Part shown: in pieces, positions 17,622-27,452 of the stretch
Position numbering within the stretch: position 1 is the stretch's first letter
How the letters are laid out: every line of letters starts with the position of its first letter
Source of the DNA: Salinicola socius
GTDB lineage: Bacteria > Pseudomonadota > Gammaproteobacteria > Pseudomonadales > Halomonadaceae
DNA: 64,000 nt
Direction of reading: 5' to 3'
Assembly (NCBI RefSeq): GCF_001937195.1
Contig: NZ_MSDO01000020.1
Coordinates: forward strand, 124,001-188,000
The notes under the pieces: model-generated
Databases searched by the model: none
What the model was told of the DNA's origin: nothing
Seen by the model: the letters and a program-made list of their open reading frames with translations, nothing else
Made by a program: the position numbers and the translations under genes

Positions 17622-18788
17622 TCAGTCACCACCGAAGAGATCGCGCGTATAGACCTTGTCGATGACGTCGCTCAGCTCGTCGGTCAGCCGGTTGGCCAGG
17701 ATTACGTCGCAACGGGACTTGAACGCCGCCAGATCGGCGATCACCTCGGAATTGAAGAACGTCGGTTCTTCGAGTACGGGTTCGTAGACGACGACCTCGA
17801 TCCCTTTCGCTTTCAACCGCTTCATGACGCCCTGCATGGCGCTGGCACGGAAGTTGTCCGACCCCGACTTCATGATCAGGCGATACACGCCGACCACCTT
17901 GGGATGTCGTTCCATCACCGACTTGGCGATGAAGTCCTTACGCGTACGGTTGGCATCGACGATCGCCGCGATGAGGTTGTTGGGCACGTTTTCGTAGTTC
18001 GCCAGCAGCTGCTTGGTATCCTTGGGAAGACAGTACCCGCCGTAACCGAAACTCGGATTGTTGTAGTGGTGCCCGATACGCGGATCGAGACCGACGCCCT
18101 GGATGATCTGCTTCGCATCCAGGCCGAGCGTCTCGGCGTAAGTGTCGAGTTCGTTGAAATAGGCCACGCGCATGGCGAGGTAGGTATTGGCGAACAGCTT
18201 GATCGCCTCGGCTTCCGTACTGTTGGTCAACAGCACATCGATGTCCTGCTTGACCGCCCCTTCCCTGAGCAGCTCGGCAAAGGTCTCGGCACGCGCCGAA
18301 CGCTCGCCCACGATGATCCTGGAGGGGTGCAGGTTGTCGTAAAGCGCCTTGCCCTCACGCAGGAATTCCGGAGAGAAAATCAGGTTGTCGGTTCCGAAGC
18401 GGGTCGAGGCCTCGCTCGTGTAGCCCACCGGAACGGTCGACTTGATCACCATGGTCGCCTGCGGGTTCACCGCCATGACCTTCTCGATGACCGACTCGAC
18501 ACTCGAGGTATTGAAATAGTTGGTGATCGGATCGTAGTCCGTCGGCGTGGCGATGATCACGAACGCCGCGTCGGCATATGCCTTTTCCGCATCCAGCGTG
18601 GCCGAGAACTGGAGATCTCCCCGCGCAAGAAAGGCGGATATCTCGGTATCCTCGATAGGCGAAACCCGGTTGTTCAACATCTCGACCTTCGCGGGGACGA
18701 TATCGACGGCGACGACCTCGTGGTTCTGCGCCAGCAGCATCGCGTTGGAAAGCCCCACATAGCCGGTTCCGGCTACCGCTATTTTCAT
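17622..18788 (-). CDS. ugd: UDP-glucose 6-dehydrogenase
   Basis: The 388-residue product matches the short Ugd class. It has [10 protein letters not shown] at the N-terminus for [27 protein letters not shown] and the catalytic cysteine in [11 protein letters not shown]. It oxidises UDP-glucose to UDP-glucuronate in the cytoplasm. ATG 18788 is preferred over GTG 18794 because AGGGAGAG then sits 8 bases upstream. In this locus it would supply glucuronate (or a derivative) for the capsule repeat. Confidence 0.95.
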   Translation of the reverse strand: MKIAVAGTGYVGLSNAMLLAQNHEVVAVDIVPAKVEMLNNRVSPIEDTEISAFLARGDLQFSATLDAEKAYADAAFVIIATPTDYDPITNYFNTSSVESVIEKVMAVNPQATMVIKSTVPVGYTSEASTRFGTDNLIFSPEFLREGKALYDNLHPSRIIVGERSARAETFAELLREGAVKQDIDVLLTNSTEAEAIKLFANTYLAMRVAYFNELDTYAETLGLDAKQIIQGVGLDPRIGHHYNNPSFGYGGYCLPKDTKQLLANYENVPNNLIAAIVDANRTRKDFIAKSVMERHPKVVGVYRLIMKSGSDNFRASAMQGVMKRLKAKGIEVVVYEPVLEEPTFFNSEVIADLAAFKSRCDVILANRLTDELSDVIDKVYTRDLFGGD

Positions 18789-19040
18789 ACTCACGCCTCT
18801 CCCTGCGATTGAAGCGGGCCGACACTTACCCGCCTCGCGACCTCATTCATGATCCAGCGCCTGCTCAAACGAGCGCCCCTGAAACGATGCGCCATTCTAG
18901 CAGACTCGTCCGAGACCGGAATTAGGCGTTCTTATGAGCCTAAGCCTTTGCGCTTTCCTTCCAGATCAGATCGCAGGGCCAAGTCGCTGAAGACGTACCC
19001 CTTCGCCAGTACTTGGGCGTTGGTTATCGCAGGGTATTCT

Positions 19041-19697
19041 TCACTCAAACTTGTCTTTCCAATAAATGCCTTCTCTCACAGACTGCGCCGGTGTTCCCAC
19101 ACAAAGGCATCCACCCGGCAACGACTTCAATACCGTAGATCTCGCGCCAACCACACTGCCAGCTCCGATCGTAACGCCTTTATAGACATAGACGTTCTCC
19201 GCTATCCATACGTCGTCTTCGACAACAATGTCCTTTGCCGGGTTAATTCTTTCATCGGAAGCGACATCATAAATAGCGTGTTGATCGGATGTCCTGAATC
19301 TCACAGAGGCCAGAAGACATTTCTTACCGATAACGATGCTGGTCCCAGGTTCTCCACAATGAACTCTGGCTTCCTGGCTGTTGAATTTGGTTCCTGCGCC
19401 GATCGAAATACGGGATCCGGACTTCACGATCAGGCTGCCATTAATCTTGCACCTGGGGCCAATTTCGATAACGGAATCGTTGCCGTTGAACAATATCCTG
19501 ACATCTACCATGTTTACGCCGGCACCGATGATCAGGGTATTGTTGACGCCAAGAAATCTCACGCTGGCTCTCTTGACTACCCGAGGATTGTTACGCCCTT
19601 TAATGATGTTCGTCGTTCCTCGCCCGCGAACGACAAGAGACTTCTCCTTTTTTTCAGCGGGCTTCACTTCTTCGACGAGCGTCTCGTTTTCGACCAA
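19041..19697 (-). CDS. Left-handed beta-helix (hexapeptide) acyltransferase
   Basis: The 218-residue protein is dominated by hexapeptide-type turns (IGAGVN, IEIGPRCKI, ISIGAGTKF, IVIGKKC, VTIGAGSVVGARSTV) and ends GTPAQSVREGIYW, as in WcaF/NodL-type O-acetyltransferases. The first 30 residues are charged (EVKPAEKKEK) and precede the helix. The start is TTG 19697, with GAGGGGG a few bases upstream. It probably acetylates a capsule sugar. Its neighbours are the hybrid KpsC-domain gene upstream and ugd downstream. Confidence 0.82.
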   Translation of the reverse strand: MVENETLVEEVKPAEKKEKSLVVRGRGTTNIIKGRNNPRVVKRASVRFLGVNNTLIIGAGVNMVDVRILFNGNDSVIEIGPRCKINGSLIVKSGSRISIGAGTKFNSQEARVHCGEPGTSIVIGKKCLLASVRFRTSDQHAIYDVASDERINPAKDIVVEDDVWIAENVYVYKGVTIGAGSVVGARSTVLKSLPGGCLCVGTPAQSVREGIYWKDKFE

Positions 19698-19758
19698 CTT
19701 TCCCCCTCGTAAGCTGCACGGCTTACACTGTCATGAAAAAAAGCGTATCGGGCCATGG

Positions 19759-22137
19759 CTACCGATGTAGCACAATATAATCGATGGCTTCTTCCAGATC
19801 ACAAGCTCTCCCAAGATCGGGATTGTAATATCGGGATAGATCGACATAGGCAAAATGGAAGACGTCGGTTAATCGTCTCTGTCTCGAACGCCTAGAAATT
19901 TGGAGCCGATCTTCGGTCAGCTCCCAACCAGCGTAGAATGGCATGCCATAGCAGTGCACTTTTTTACCGGCCATCAACGCTTCGAACCCCATTCCGGAAG
20001 TCACGACATGGACTTCTTCAACGACATCGAACAACGCATGGGGATTGATATCGAAATCGATCAAAAAAACATTATCGACATTCTTGATGAAAGCGAGCGA
20101 TTGATTATCGAAGTAACTGCCCTTGCCGCCAGTAATCGCATCGGGATGCTGTTTGATGAGGATATCGTGATTTGGATAATGATGAATAGCATCCTGCAAC
20201 ATCTTGCGGAATGTGGCTTCATCGGCCATTCCCGACACCACCGACTGATCACCACGACGCTGATCCAGGAGCAGGATTTTCAGCTTCTGCGGATTGCCTA
20301 TCGACAGCGGCGCATCGGGAGCGTGGTTGTACTTGGAAACACGGCCTTCGACGATCTTGGCAATCAGCGCTTCCGCTCTGACCATCTCCTGTTCCGTAAG
20401 CTCGGGGCCCGATTGCAGCAACCTTTCCAGCCGAGAAGGCTTGGTCGCATCGTAGTAGGACGTCGTATCGTCCAGAATGATGGACAATCCCGGTTCCCCG
20501 GAAAGCCCGATACCTACCGAGCGAATGAAGCCGTCCTCAAGGATCACTAGTTCACGGCCGAGCGCGTTTCTCGCCTCCATCTGTTTCTTCTTCTCGAGCT
20601 TCTCCGTAATGCCCCACTGAACGAACAGATCGACAGAAGCCAGCTCGATGATGGAATCCTTTCCCTGATTGCTCTGAATGCGTTGATTGGCGTTCAACAT
20701 CGGCAGCAAATAGCGTTGAACGCCATGCCAGGTCGCATCGCTAGAGGGGATGGCGATGATATCGACGCGTTCCCGATTGAACACCTTGTTCAGTGGCGAG
20801 AGCTGGGGTGTCAAGACGCCTGGCCTGGCGGCCTCGATAAGATAGTCCCGTATCCGCGTCGTAGAGCGGCCGTCGAAACTGCCGTTGGAGAACTGGGAGG
20901 CCGCCCATTCCATACCCGCCTGATCAGCGACGAAGCCTTCTGCCATATAAGTCTCGAGATGGCGTTTGATCTCGACGAGGTTGGTGGCCAAAGGAAAGCG
21001 GCAAGGCGCCCAGATCTGATCGAAATCGACATACTTGGTGGACAGCGGCATCTTACCCATCAGAAAGCCTTCGAACATCATCGTGCTGTTCACCGACGCC
21101 ACGACATCACTATGGTAGATCGCTTCCTCGGGGGGGACCAGATAGCAAAGTGCATCATCGATAGCGGCATAGCTAGAAAGCACGAGCCGTTTCTCCAGCC
21201 CGGCCCCCAGGATGTTGTCTTTGGAGGGTGGCAGCCGCACGATCAATTGATACTCCAGCGACTCACAGGCAGTCAAAAGATCGCCAATGGCCTTGCGTTG
21301 CGACTCGCGCGCGACTCTCATGTTCAACTGGGAATCGAGCGGCTGAGAGGCAAACAGGACGGTCTTTTGCGCTGGTGACAGCCCAAAGAGCCGAAAATAC
21401 TGAGGCCGGCTGAGATTGGGCAGGTACTCGGTGTACTTGTCGAATTTGGGCGCCCCGACGCTGAAGAACCGAGAGGCCGGATATCCCCGCTCCACGAATA
21501 TCGACTTCTGCAAATCCCCCCAACCCAGGATCACATCGGCCAACGGCTGTGAGGCATAGGATTTGGGATCCCAATAGTATTTGGTCTTATCCACGAATAC
21601 CGATTCATGAGGAATCAAAATTCTCGGTATGGAAAGCTCTTCACAGACATGGGCAATGACCCGCATGACGGGTGCCCAGTCAAACGTGAAGATGATGCCC
21701 GCGAGCTTTGGGCGAAGCGGGATCAGTCGCCGAACGATCATTTTCCGATAAGTGTCCGGGTTTTCCCGTGCGAATCTCAACACCTCTCTTCGATGAGTAT
21801 TCAGGTCCGCAACAAAATCCAACGGCGCGAGCGTATAGTCCTCTTCGGATTGGATATTGTCGATCAGCGTGTTGGTATGCTCGGCGATCCAGGGTATGTA
21901 GAGGAATATCGGCTTGGAGGATTCCATGGCCAGCTTCAGCTCGTATCCCGCCTCGGGCCGGTACCAGTCAGGTATGAATCGTTCGCTCTTGTTGCCATGA
22001 CTAATTACCGCAGTCGCATCGCCTTTAGGCAATGTCGTGAGCGCACTCTTTCGGGCTTTCTCTCCAGCCTGCTTCTTGCGGTAAGCGTCTTGCCAAAATA
22101 GAACCGGATGCTTGAAGAACTTGGTCGTTTTACTCAT
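19759..22137 (-). CDS. Hybrid capsule protein: glycosyltransferase-like domain plus single KpsC domain
   Basis: Residues 1 to about 430 of 792 resemble capsule/surface-polysaccharide glycosyltransferases with a GT-B-like fold: IFTFDWAPVMR, PHESVFVDK, FFSVGAPKFD, SDVVASVNSTMMFEG. Residues from about 450 to 790 form one KpsC-type domain with LEDGFIRSVGIG, YYDATKPSRLERLL, SKYNHAPDAPL, LIKQHPDA and MPFYAGWELT. That half is closest to the first domain of the kpsC at 1-1779. Ordinary KpsC has two such domains, so this is a different architecture. It lies 20 bases after kpsF. It may add a Kdo-like residue and a second sugar; the product is not known. Confidence 0.75.
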   Translation of the reverse strand: MSKTTKFFKHPVLFWQDAYRKKQAGEKARKSALTTLPKGDATAVISHGNKSERFIPDWYRPEAGYELKLAMESSKPIFLYIPWIAEHTNTLIDNIQSEEDYTLAPLDFVADLNTHRREVLRFARENPDTYRKMIVRRLIPLRPKLAGIIFTFDWAPVMRVIAHVCEELSIPRILIPHESVFVDKTKYYWDPKSYASQPLADVILGWGDLQKSIFVERGYPASRFFSVGAPKFDKYTEYLPNLSRPQYFRLFGLSPAQKTVLFASQPLDSQLNMRVARESQRKAIGDLLTACESLEYQLIVRLPPSKDNILGAGLEKRLVLSSYAAIDDALCYLVPPEEAIYHSDVVASVNSTMMFEGFLMGKMPLSTKYVDFDQIWAPCRFPLATNLVEIKRHLETYMAEGFVADQAGMEWAASQFSNGSFDGRSTTRIRDYLIEAARPGVLTPQLSPLNKVFNRERVDIIAIPSSDATWHGVQRYLLPMLNANQRIQSNQGKDSIIELASVDLFVQWGITEKLEKKKQMEARNALGRELVILEDGFIRSVGIGLSGEPGLSIILDDTTSYYDATKPSRLERLLQSGPELTEQEMVRAEALIAKIVEGRVSKYNHAPDAPLSIGNPQKLKILLLDQRRGDQSVVSGMADEATFRKMLQDAIHHYPNHDILIKQHPDAITGGKGSYFDNQSLAFIKNVDNVFLIDFDINPHALFDVVEEVHVVTSGMGFEALMAGKKVHCYGMPFYAGWELTEDRLQISRRSRQRRLTDVFHFAYVDLSRYYNPDLGRACDLEEAIDYIVLHR

Positions 22138-22157
22138 GGGAATGGACTCGGAGTGAT

Positions 22158-23135
22158 TCAGGCATCAAAACTCTTGATAACGCCTAGCGGCCTACCCGAC
22201 TCGGCGACGATCAACGAGGTCAGTTTGCGTTCGCGCATCAGAAGTTCGCAGTCGTGGAGATTGACATCGCCAGCCACCGTGACGGGCATTCTCCCCATGA
22301 TGTCTCGCGCGGTCAGAGCGTCGGTTACCGAAAACTTCTCGATGGCACGCCGAAGATCACCATCGGTAATGACCCCCAACAGTTCAGCCCGAGGGGACAC
22401 TATACAAACGATCCCCCTTTCGCCCTGGCTGATTTTATTCACTATATGGTCAAACGATGCCTCGGCCGGGAGACATGGCACATCGTGCATGACGTCCCTG
22501 GCCAAGGTCAGAAGCCTTCTCCCCAAGGAACCACCCGGATGAAAACGCGCGAAATCGACGGGCATGAAGGCCCGACGATTCATCAAGGCCACGGCCAGGG
22601 CATCCCCCATCACCAGTGTCGCGGTGGTCGACGTCGTCGGTGCGAGATTGTTCGGGCAGGTTTCCCGTTCGATGGAAACATCGAGATGAACGTTCGCGCT
22701 CCGTGCCAGGGTCGAGTCGGTGCGGCCCGTGATCGCTATCGTTCTGGCCTCTATGTGGCGTAGATAGGGGATGAGCTTGATGACCTCGTCCGTCTCGCCG
22801 CTGTAGGAGATCAGGATCACCAGATCGACACCGCCAATCATCCCCAGATCACCGTGATAGGCCTCGCCCGGATGGACGAAGAAGCTAGGGGTACCCGTAG
22901 AAGCCAGTGTCGCCGCGATTTTCCGCCCGATGATCCCCGACTTGCCCATCCCACAGACGATGACCTTGCCCGTGCAGGACAAGATCAGCTCTACAGCTTC
23001 GAGAAACGCCTCGTTGAGTGACTCACCGATCGCGTCCAACGCGCGGGCCTGATCTTCGAACACACGCCGCGCCAGCGTCAGAGACTCGCTGCTGGCCGAT
23101 GAATGCGCCCCTCTCAGTGGGGTGACGATCTCCAT
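22158..23135 (-). CDS. kpsF: D-arabinose-5-phosphate isomerase KpsF
   Basis: The 325-residue product has an N-terminal SIS domain (CGMGKSGIIGRKIAATLASTG, HGDLGM, SYSGET) and two CBS motifs (RDVMHDVPCLP and RDIMGRMPV). This is the KpsF/KdsD/GutQ layout. It interconverts ribulose-5-phosphate and arabinose-5-phosphate, the first step towards Kdo, which KpsC/KpsS use. The start has AGGAGA 6 bases upstream. An IPR paralogue such as kdsD normally sits elsewhere with lpt genes; location in the capsule locus favours the kpsF name. Confidence 0.9.
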   Translation of the reverse strand: MEIVTPLRGAHSSASSESLTLARRVFEDQARALDAIGESLNEAFLEAVELILSCTGKVIVCGMGKSGIIGRKIAATLASTGTPSFFVHPGEAYHGDLGMIGGVDLVILISYSGETDEVIKLIPYLRHIEARTIAITGRTDSTLARSANVHLDVSIERETCPNNLAPTTSTTATLVMGDALAVALMNRRAFMPVDFARFHPGGSLGRRLLTLARDVMHDVPCLPAEASFDHIVNKISQGERGIVCIVSPRAELLGVITDGDLRRAIEKFSVTDALTARDIMGRMPVTVAGDVNLHDCELLMRERKLTSLIVAESGRPLGVIKSFDA

Positions 23136-23330
23136 ATCGTTCTCCTCTCGTAATCTGCCGTGCCAAATGGCTTTCGCCAGGCACTCACCCAGAGCGCCTT
23201 ATGGCATTAGCGTGAAGAAACGATGACAGAGAAAGATGACGGTTCTATTGCCGTTACATGTCAGCGATGTGACTCGTTGCCAACGAAATCTCTCATTCGG
23301 TCTGGCCAGGCGGTGAATTTCAGGCACAAA

Positions 23331-23355
23331 AAAAGCAACCATCAAGGTTGCTTTT
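23331..23355 (-). terminator. Terminator of the long capsule operon
   Basis: AAAAGCAACC (23331-23340), loop ATCAA and GGTTGCTTTT (23346-23355) form a perfect symmetric hairpin. It lies about 57 bases after the PhyH-like gene stop, and separates that operon from kpsF. Confidence 0.85.
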
Positions 23356-23411
23356 AAAGGAACAAGACTGGCTCAACGGTGTGCTTTCACCGCCGGCGCA
23401 ATGGATCTATT

Positions 23412-24428
23412 TCATATCTGACGCCGGTCGATGACATGCCAGGAAGATTGACCGCCCTTGGCCGCGGCTTTCCTGTCTTCCTGGGCCCGCATGCGCTGAA
23501 GGACGCGATACTGAAGCCGATTGAAGTAATCGAACCCCAAGCCTGGCAGCGGCAGGAATGGATTGGTGCGGCTCATGCCCCATAACGCCAAACGCGAACT
23601 GCCCGGTTCCGCATTGCCCCGCGCGTGGACGCCGAAGGTATTGGCAATCAACAGCGTGTTGCCCTTGACCTGGAACGCTTTCGGGCCGGAAACGCCAAGC
23701 CTTGGCGCTTCCTCCGCGCTGACCCGGAAGGACCCGCGAGCCGTATAGCGATCCGCATGCGACTTGGCCCGCTGGCTCATTTGGTATTCCCACTTCAGGC
23801 GCTCGCGGTGCGGGTGGTTGGAACCGGGCACGAACACGAAGGGGCCGTTTTCGTCCGTCACGTCTTCCAGGTACAGCCAGAACTTCATGGTGGGCTGGAA
23901 CGTATCGACGTGAAGGTTCTTCTGCGGATCACGGTCTTTCTCGCTTTGGAGACTACCGTTATGCACGTTCTCGATATGGCAGATCGGCAAGCGCGCGTGC
24001 CCTGCGCAGTAACGGAACAGCCGCTTCAGGCTGGCTTCGTCCAGAACCGACCGCAGCGTCGGCAACTGCTCGACCACTTCCGGCGCGAGCAGAATCCGAT
24101 GCGTGTTGGTATCGCCCTGGCAACACTCGCGAATCTCGCCCGAATACTGACGCACTTCGGTCAGCAACGCCTGGAACGTCTCCTCCGACAGGTAATTCTC
24201 TTTCAGCACGTACCCGTAGCGTTGGAACTGCTCCCGATCCGTCTTTGGCACACCGCCTGACAGCATCGCCATCCGCAGTCGAGACATCCAATAGGCAGAC
24301 CATACCCGAGCAGCGTGCAGACCATAACGATTCAGGCGCTCGCTCCCCAGCAACGGATTAGCGGCGAATGACTTGGCGCCAGTGAAAAGCTCACCAAACC
24401 AGATCGGATATCGAGTCCAGGATTTCAT
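23412..24428 (-). CDS. Phytanoyl-CoA dioxygenase-like Fe(II)/2-oxoglutarate oxygenase
   Basis: The start is ATG 24428 with GAGGA 8 bases upstream; the frame extends upstream into galE but without support. In the 338-residue product H173 and D175 (LHVDTF), with H268 (GVHARG), form the expected iron-binding facial triad. R270 or R279 could hold 2-oxoglutarate. FVFVPGSNHPHRER is also typical of the family. Such enzymes hydroxylate lipids, sugars or small molecules. As the last gene of the capsule operon, it may modify a capsule sugar or the lipid anchor. Substrate unknown. Confidence 0.8.
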   Translation of the reverse strand: MKSWTRYPIWFGELFTGAKSFAANPLLGSERLNRYGLHAARVWSAYWMSRLRMAMLSGGVPKTDREQFQRYGYVLKENYLSEETFQALLTEVRQYSGEIRECCQGDTNTHRILLAPEVVEQLPTLRSVLDEASLKRLFRYCAGHARLPICHIENVHNGSLQSEKDRDPQKNLHVDTFQPTMKFWLYLEDVTDENGPFVFVPGSNHPHRERLKWEYQMSQRAKSHADRYTARGSFRVSAEEAPRLGVSGPKAFQVKGNTLLIANTFGVHARGNAEPGSSRLALWGMSRTNPFLPLPGLGFDYFNRLQYRVLQRMRAQEDRKAAAKGGQSSWHVIDRRQI

Positions 24429-24457
24429 TACGGATTCCTCAATGGCAGAGGCGGGGA

Positions 24458-25447
24458 TTACGTGAGTTTGACGCGCTTTTGTTCCCAAGCCCAGGCATGC
24501 GCGACGATTGTATCGATATCCGCATATCGTGGGTTCCAACCCAGAATTGATTTGGCAGCGCGGGAATCCGCTACCAGATTGGCGGGGTCCCCTGCTCGCC
24601 GGGGCGCATCTTCGTAAGGCACCGGCTGGCCGGTAACGCGCTCAACGGCATCCAGCACTGCCTGAACACTGAAGCCATTACCATTACCCAGGTTGAATCG
24701 CGTCGTCGGGTTACCTGCCCATAGATACTCAAGGGCGCGTAAATGCGCCTCAGCGAGATCCGTGACATGAATGTAGTCGCGAATGCAGGTTCCATCCTTC
24801 GTCGGATAATCCCTGCCAAAGACCTTCAAGGGAGGCCTCGCACCGAGTACCGCATGCAGCGCCAGGGGAATCAAGTGAGTTTCGGGATCGTGCCGCTCGC
24901 CGATATGGCCCTCTGGGTCGGCGCCCGCCGCATTGAAGTAGCGCAACGCCACTGACTTCAATCCGTATGCGCGATCGAAGTCCTCCAGCATCCGTTCAAC
25001 CATGTACTTGCTGGCGCCATAAGGATTGATAGGCACCTGGGGGTGCGCTTCATCGATCGGGCTGTATTCAGGCTCTCCGAAAACCGCCGCCGTCGAAGAG
25101 AAGATCAAAGGCCCGACATCATGCTCAACCATCGCTTCCAGCAACGTCAAGGTCTTGGCGACATTGGAGCGGTAGTACCGAGCCGGCTCGACTACCGATT
25201 CGCCAACCTGGATCAGAGATGCAAAGTGCAGCACACCGTCAAACTTTTCATCGCTGAACAGAGAATCCAATAATCTACGATCACCGACGTCGCCAATAAC
25301 CAATCGTATATCATCCTCGACAATGGCATTTTCAAAGCCTGTCGAAAGATCATCCAGCACTACTAAATCATGACCTGCTTTCAGCAGCTGATTTACCATA
25401 TGGCAACCAATGTATCCAGCGCCGCCTATTACTAACAGTTTGGACAT
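24458..25447 (-). CDS. galE: UDP-glucose 4-epimerase
   Basis: The 329-residue extended SDR has GGAGYIGCHMV at its N-terminus, FSSTAAVFGEPEYSPI, the YGASKYMVE catalytic Tyr-Lys and ALRYFNAAGADPEG, all GalE marks. It interconverts UDP-Glc and UDP-Gal (possibly the N-acetyl forms). It begins 3 bases after the glmS stop in the same operon, so it supplies nucleotide sugars for the capsule. Confidence 0.93.
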   Translation of the reverse strand: MSKLLVIGGAGYIGCHMVNQLLKAGHDLVVLDDLSTGFENAIVEDDIRLVIGDVGDRRLLDSLFSDEKFDGVLHFASLIQVGESVVEPARYYRSNVAKTLTLLEAMVEHDVGPLIFSSTAAVFGEPEYSPIDEAHPQVPINPYGASKYMVERMLEDFDRAYGLKSVALRYFNAAGADPEGHIGERHDPETHLIPLALHAVLGARPPLKVFGRDYPTKDGTCIRDYIHVTDLAEAHLRALEYLWAGNPTTRFNLGNGNGFSVQAVLDAVERVTGQPVPYEDAPRRAGDPANLVADSRAAKSILGWNPRYADIDTIVAHAWAWEQKRVKLT

Positions 25448-25450
25448 AAA

Positions 25451-27292
25451 CTATTCTACCGTCACACTCTTTGCGAGATTACGAGGCTTATCGACATCGG
25501 TACCTTTTACCAAAGCCACATGATAAGCAAGGAGTTGCAAAGCCACGACGTGTAGTACCGGAGAAAGTAGGCCGTAATGCTCAGGCATCTGCATTACCTG
25601 CATTCCCGCAGAGTTCTTAACGGAGCTATCACCGTCAGCGAACACATAAAGCTGACCACCACGAGCGCTCACTTCCTGCATATTGGATTTGAGCTTTTCC
25701 AACAATTCGTCATTGGGCGCGATCACGACTACCGGCATTTCCTGATCCACCAATGCCAACGGGCCATGCTTGAGCTCGCCTGCGGGATAGGCTTCGGCAT
25801 GGATGTAGGAAATTTCCTTGAGCTTCAGGGCGCCCTCTTGAGCAATGGGGTAATGCCGACCACGACCAAGGAATAGCGCGTGTTGTTTGTTTGCGAAATA
25901 TTGCGCCCAAATTTTGATGTTTGGCTCCAATGCCAACACCTTCTCGACGGCTACCGGCAGATGCCGCAACTCATCCAAGTATGCCTTCTCATCTTCCTGA
26001 GGAAGATTCGATTTGATCTTCGCTAACAATAAGGTAAGCAAGAAAAGCGCGCTAAGCTGAGTCGTGAATGCCTTGGTCGAAGCCACGCCAATTTCCGGTC
26101 CGGCGCGAGTAATAAATCGGAGCGCAGTTTCGCGAACGATAGCAGATTCCGGCACGTTGCAGATTGCCAAGGTATATGTATGACCCTTTTCCTTGGCATA
26201 GTGTAAGGCAGCGAGAGTATCTGCTGTCTCGCCGGACTGGGAAATAACGACGACCAACTGCCTAGGGTTAGCGACACTTTGACGATACCGATACTCACTA
26301 GCAATCTCAACGTTACATGGAATTCCGGCGACCTGCTCAATCCAATATTTAGCGGTCATCCCTGCATAACTGGAAGTGCCGCAGGCGATGATCAATACTG
26401 AATCCACATGCTGAAAGATTGTTTCAGCTTCAGCTCCGAAGATACCTGGTTGAAGCTGCCCCGCTCCACTAAGCATTTCCAAGGTATTACTGAGGGCTTG
26501 AGGCTGCTCGAAAATTTCTTTCTGCATGTAGTGATCGAACTCACCCAGCTCGACCGCATTAGCGCTGAGATTCGAAATCACGATATCTCGCTCTACCAGT
26601 CGGCCGGAAAGGTCTGCAATCGTTACCCCATCAGGGGTTAGCTGAGCCACATCGCCGTTTTCCAGATACACCATGCGCTTGGTGACGGAAAGCAGCGCAG
26701 AAGCATCCGAGGCGGCGTAATACCCTTCATCCGCGATGCCCAGCATCAACGGAGAGCCTTCACGTGCGATCACCAAACACTCCGACTCATCTTCGCTAAT
26801 GACAGCCAGGGCGAAAGCGCCGTCCAAATATCCTACGGCGCGCTGAACGGCAGAGAAGAGATCCTCTGCGGGATCGCCAATCTGTCCCTTCAAGCAAGCC
26901 TGAATAAGGTGAGCGATAGTTTCTGTATCGGTGTCCGAGCTGAAGGTGTAGCCCAATTCCCGCAGTTGGTCACGCAAGGCTTCATAGTTTTCGATAATGC
27001 CATTGTGCACCACTGCCAACCCACCGGAGACATGGGGGTGTGCATTACGCTCAGCGGGAACGCCATGGGTCGCCCATCGCGTATGGGCAATTCCTACACG
27101 CCCCCGCAGCCCCTCTGCTGCGACTTTGTCGACCAACTCAGCTACACGGCCCATGGCACGGGCGCGATGTAGCCCGTTATTCAAAATCGCAAGCCCGGCG
27201 GAGTCATAGCCACGGTACTCCAGTGTTGCGAGCCCCTCCAGTAGAAAGGGAATACTATCATTATCGCTGACCGCACCGACTACGCCACACAT
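25451..27292 (-). CDS. glmS: Glutamine-fructose-6-phosphate aminotransferase
   Basis: The start is ATG 27292, giving MCGVVGAV with the essential N-terminal cysteine; the frame runs upstream but maturation would need Cys at position 2. The 613 residues carry a class II glutaminase domain ([14 protein letters not shown]) and two SIS domains ([15 protein letters not shown]). The C-terminus is [12 protein letters not shown], as in all GlmS. It makes glucosamine-6-phosphate, the route to UDP-GlcNAc. A housekeeping copy would usually sit next to glmU, so this may be a capsule-dedicated second copy, which the window cannot show. Confidence 0.95.
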   Translation of the reverse strand: MCGVVGAVSDNDSIPFLLEGLATLEYRGYDSAGLAILNNGLHRARAMGRVAELVDKVAAEGLRGRVGIAHTRWATHGVPAERNAHPHVSGGLAVVHNGIIENYEALRDQLRELGYTFSSDTDTETIAHLIQACLKGQIGDPAEDLFSAVQRAVGYLDGAFALAVISEDESECLVIAREGSPLMLGIADEGYYAASDASALLSVTKRMVYLENGDVAQLTPDGVTIADLSGRLVERDIVISNLSANAVELGEFDHYMQKEIFEQPQALSNTLEMLSGAGQLQPGIFGAEAETIFQHVDSVLIIACGTSSYAGMTAKYWIEQVAGIPCNVEIASEYRYRQSVANPRQLVVVISQSGETADTLAALHYAKEKGHTYTLAICNVPESAIVRETALRFITRAGPEIGVASTKAFTTQLSALFLLTLLLAKIKSNLPQEDEKAYLDELRHLPVAVEKVLALEPNIKIWAQYFANKQHALFLGRGRHYPIAQEGALKLKEISYIHAEAYPAGELKHGPLALVDQEMPVVVIAPNDELLEKLKSNMQEVSARGGQLYVFADGDSSVKNSAGMQVMQMPEHYGLLSPVLHVVALQLLAYHVALVKGTDVDKPRNLAKSVTVE

Positions 27293-27452
27293 ACCACCCC
27301 CATTTACGCATGCTAACGTTGGAAAAATATCTTTTTTCGAACCCACTATTTACGACTGGGAAAGGCATTAGACAACGTGCCGGTAAACATGGAAACGAAT
27401 AGAAAAGAGAAAGCGATAAAAAATAGATCTTGTTGCACAAGGGCACTGCAAT

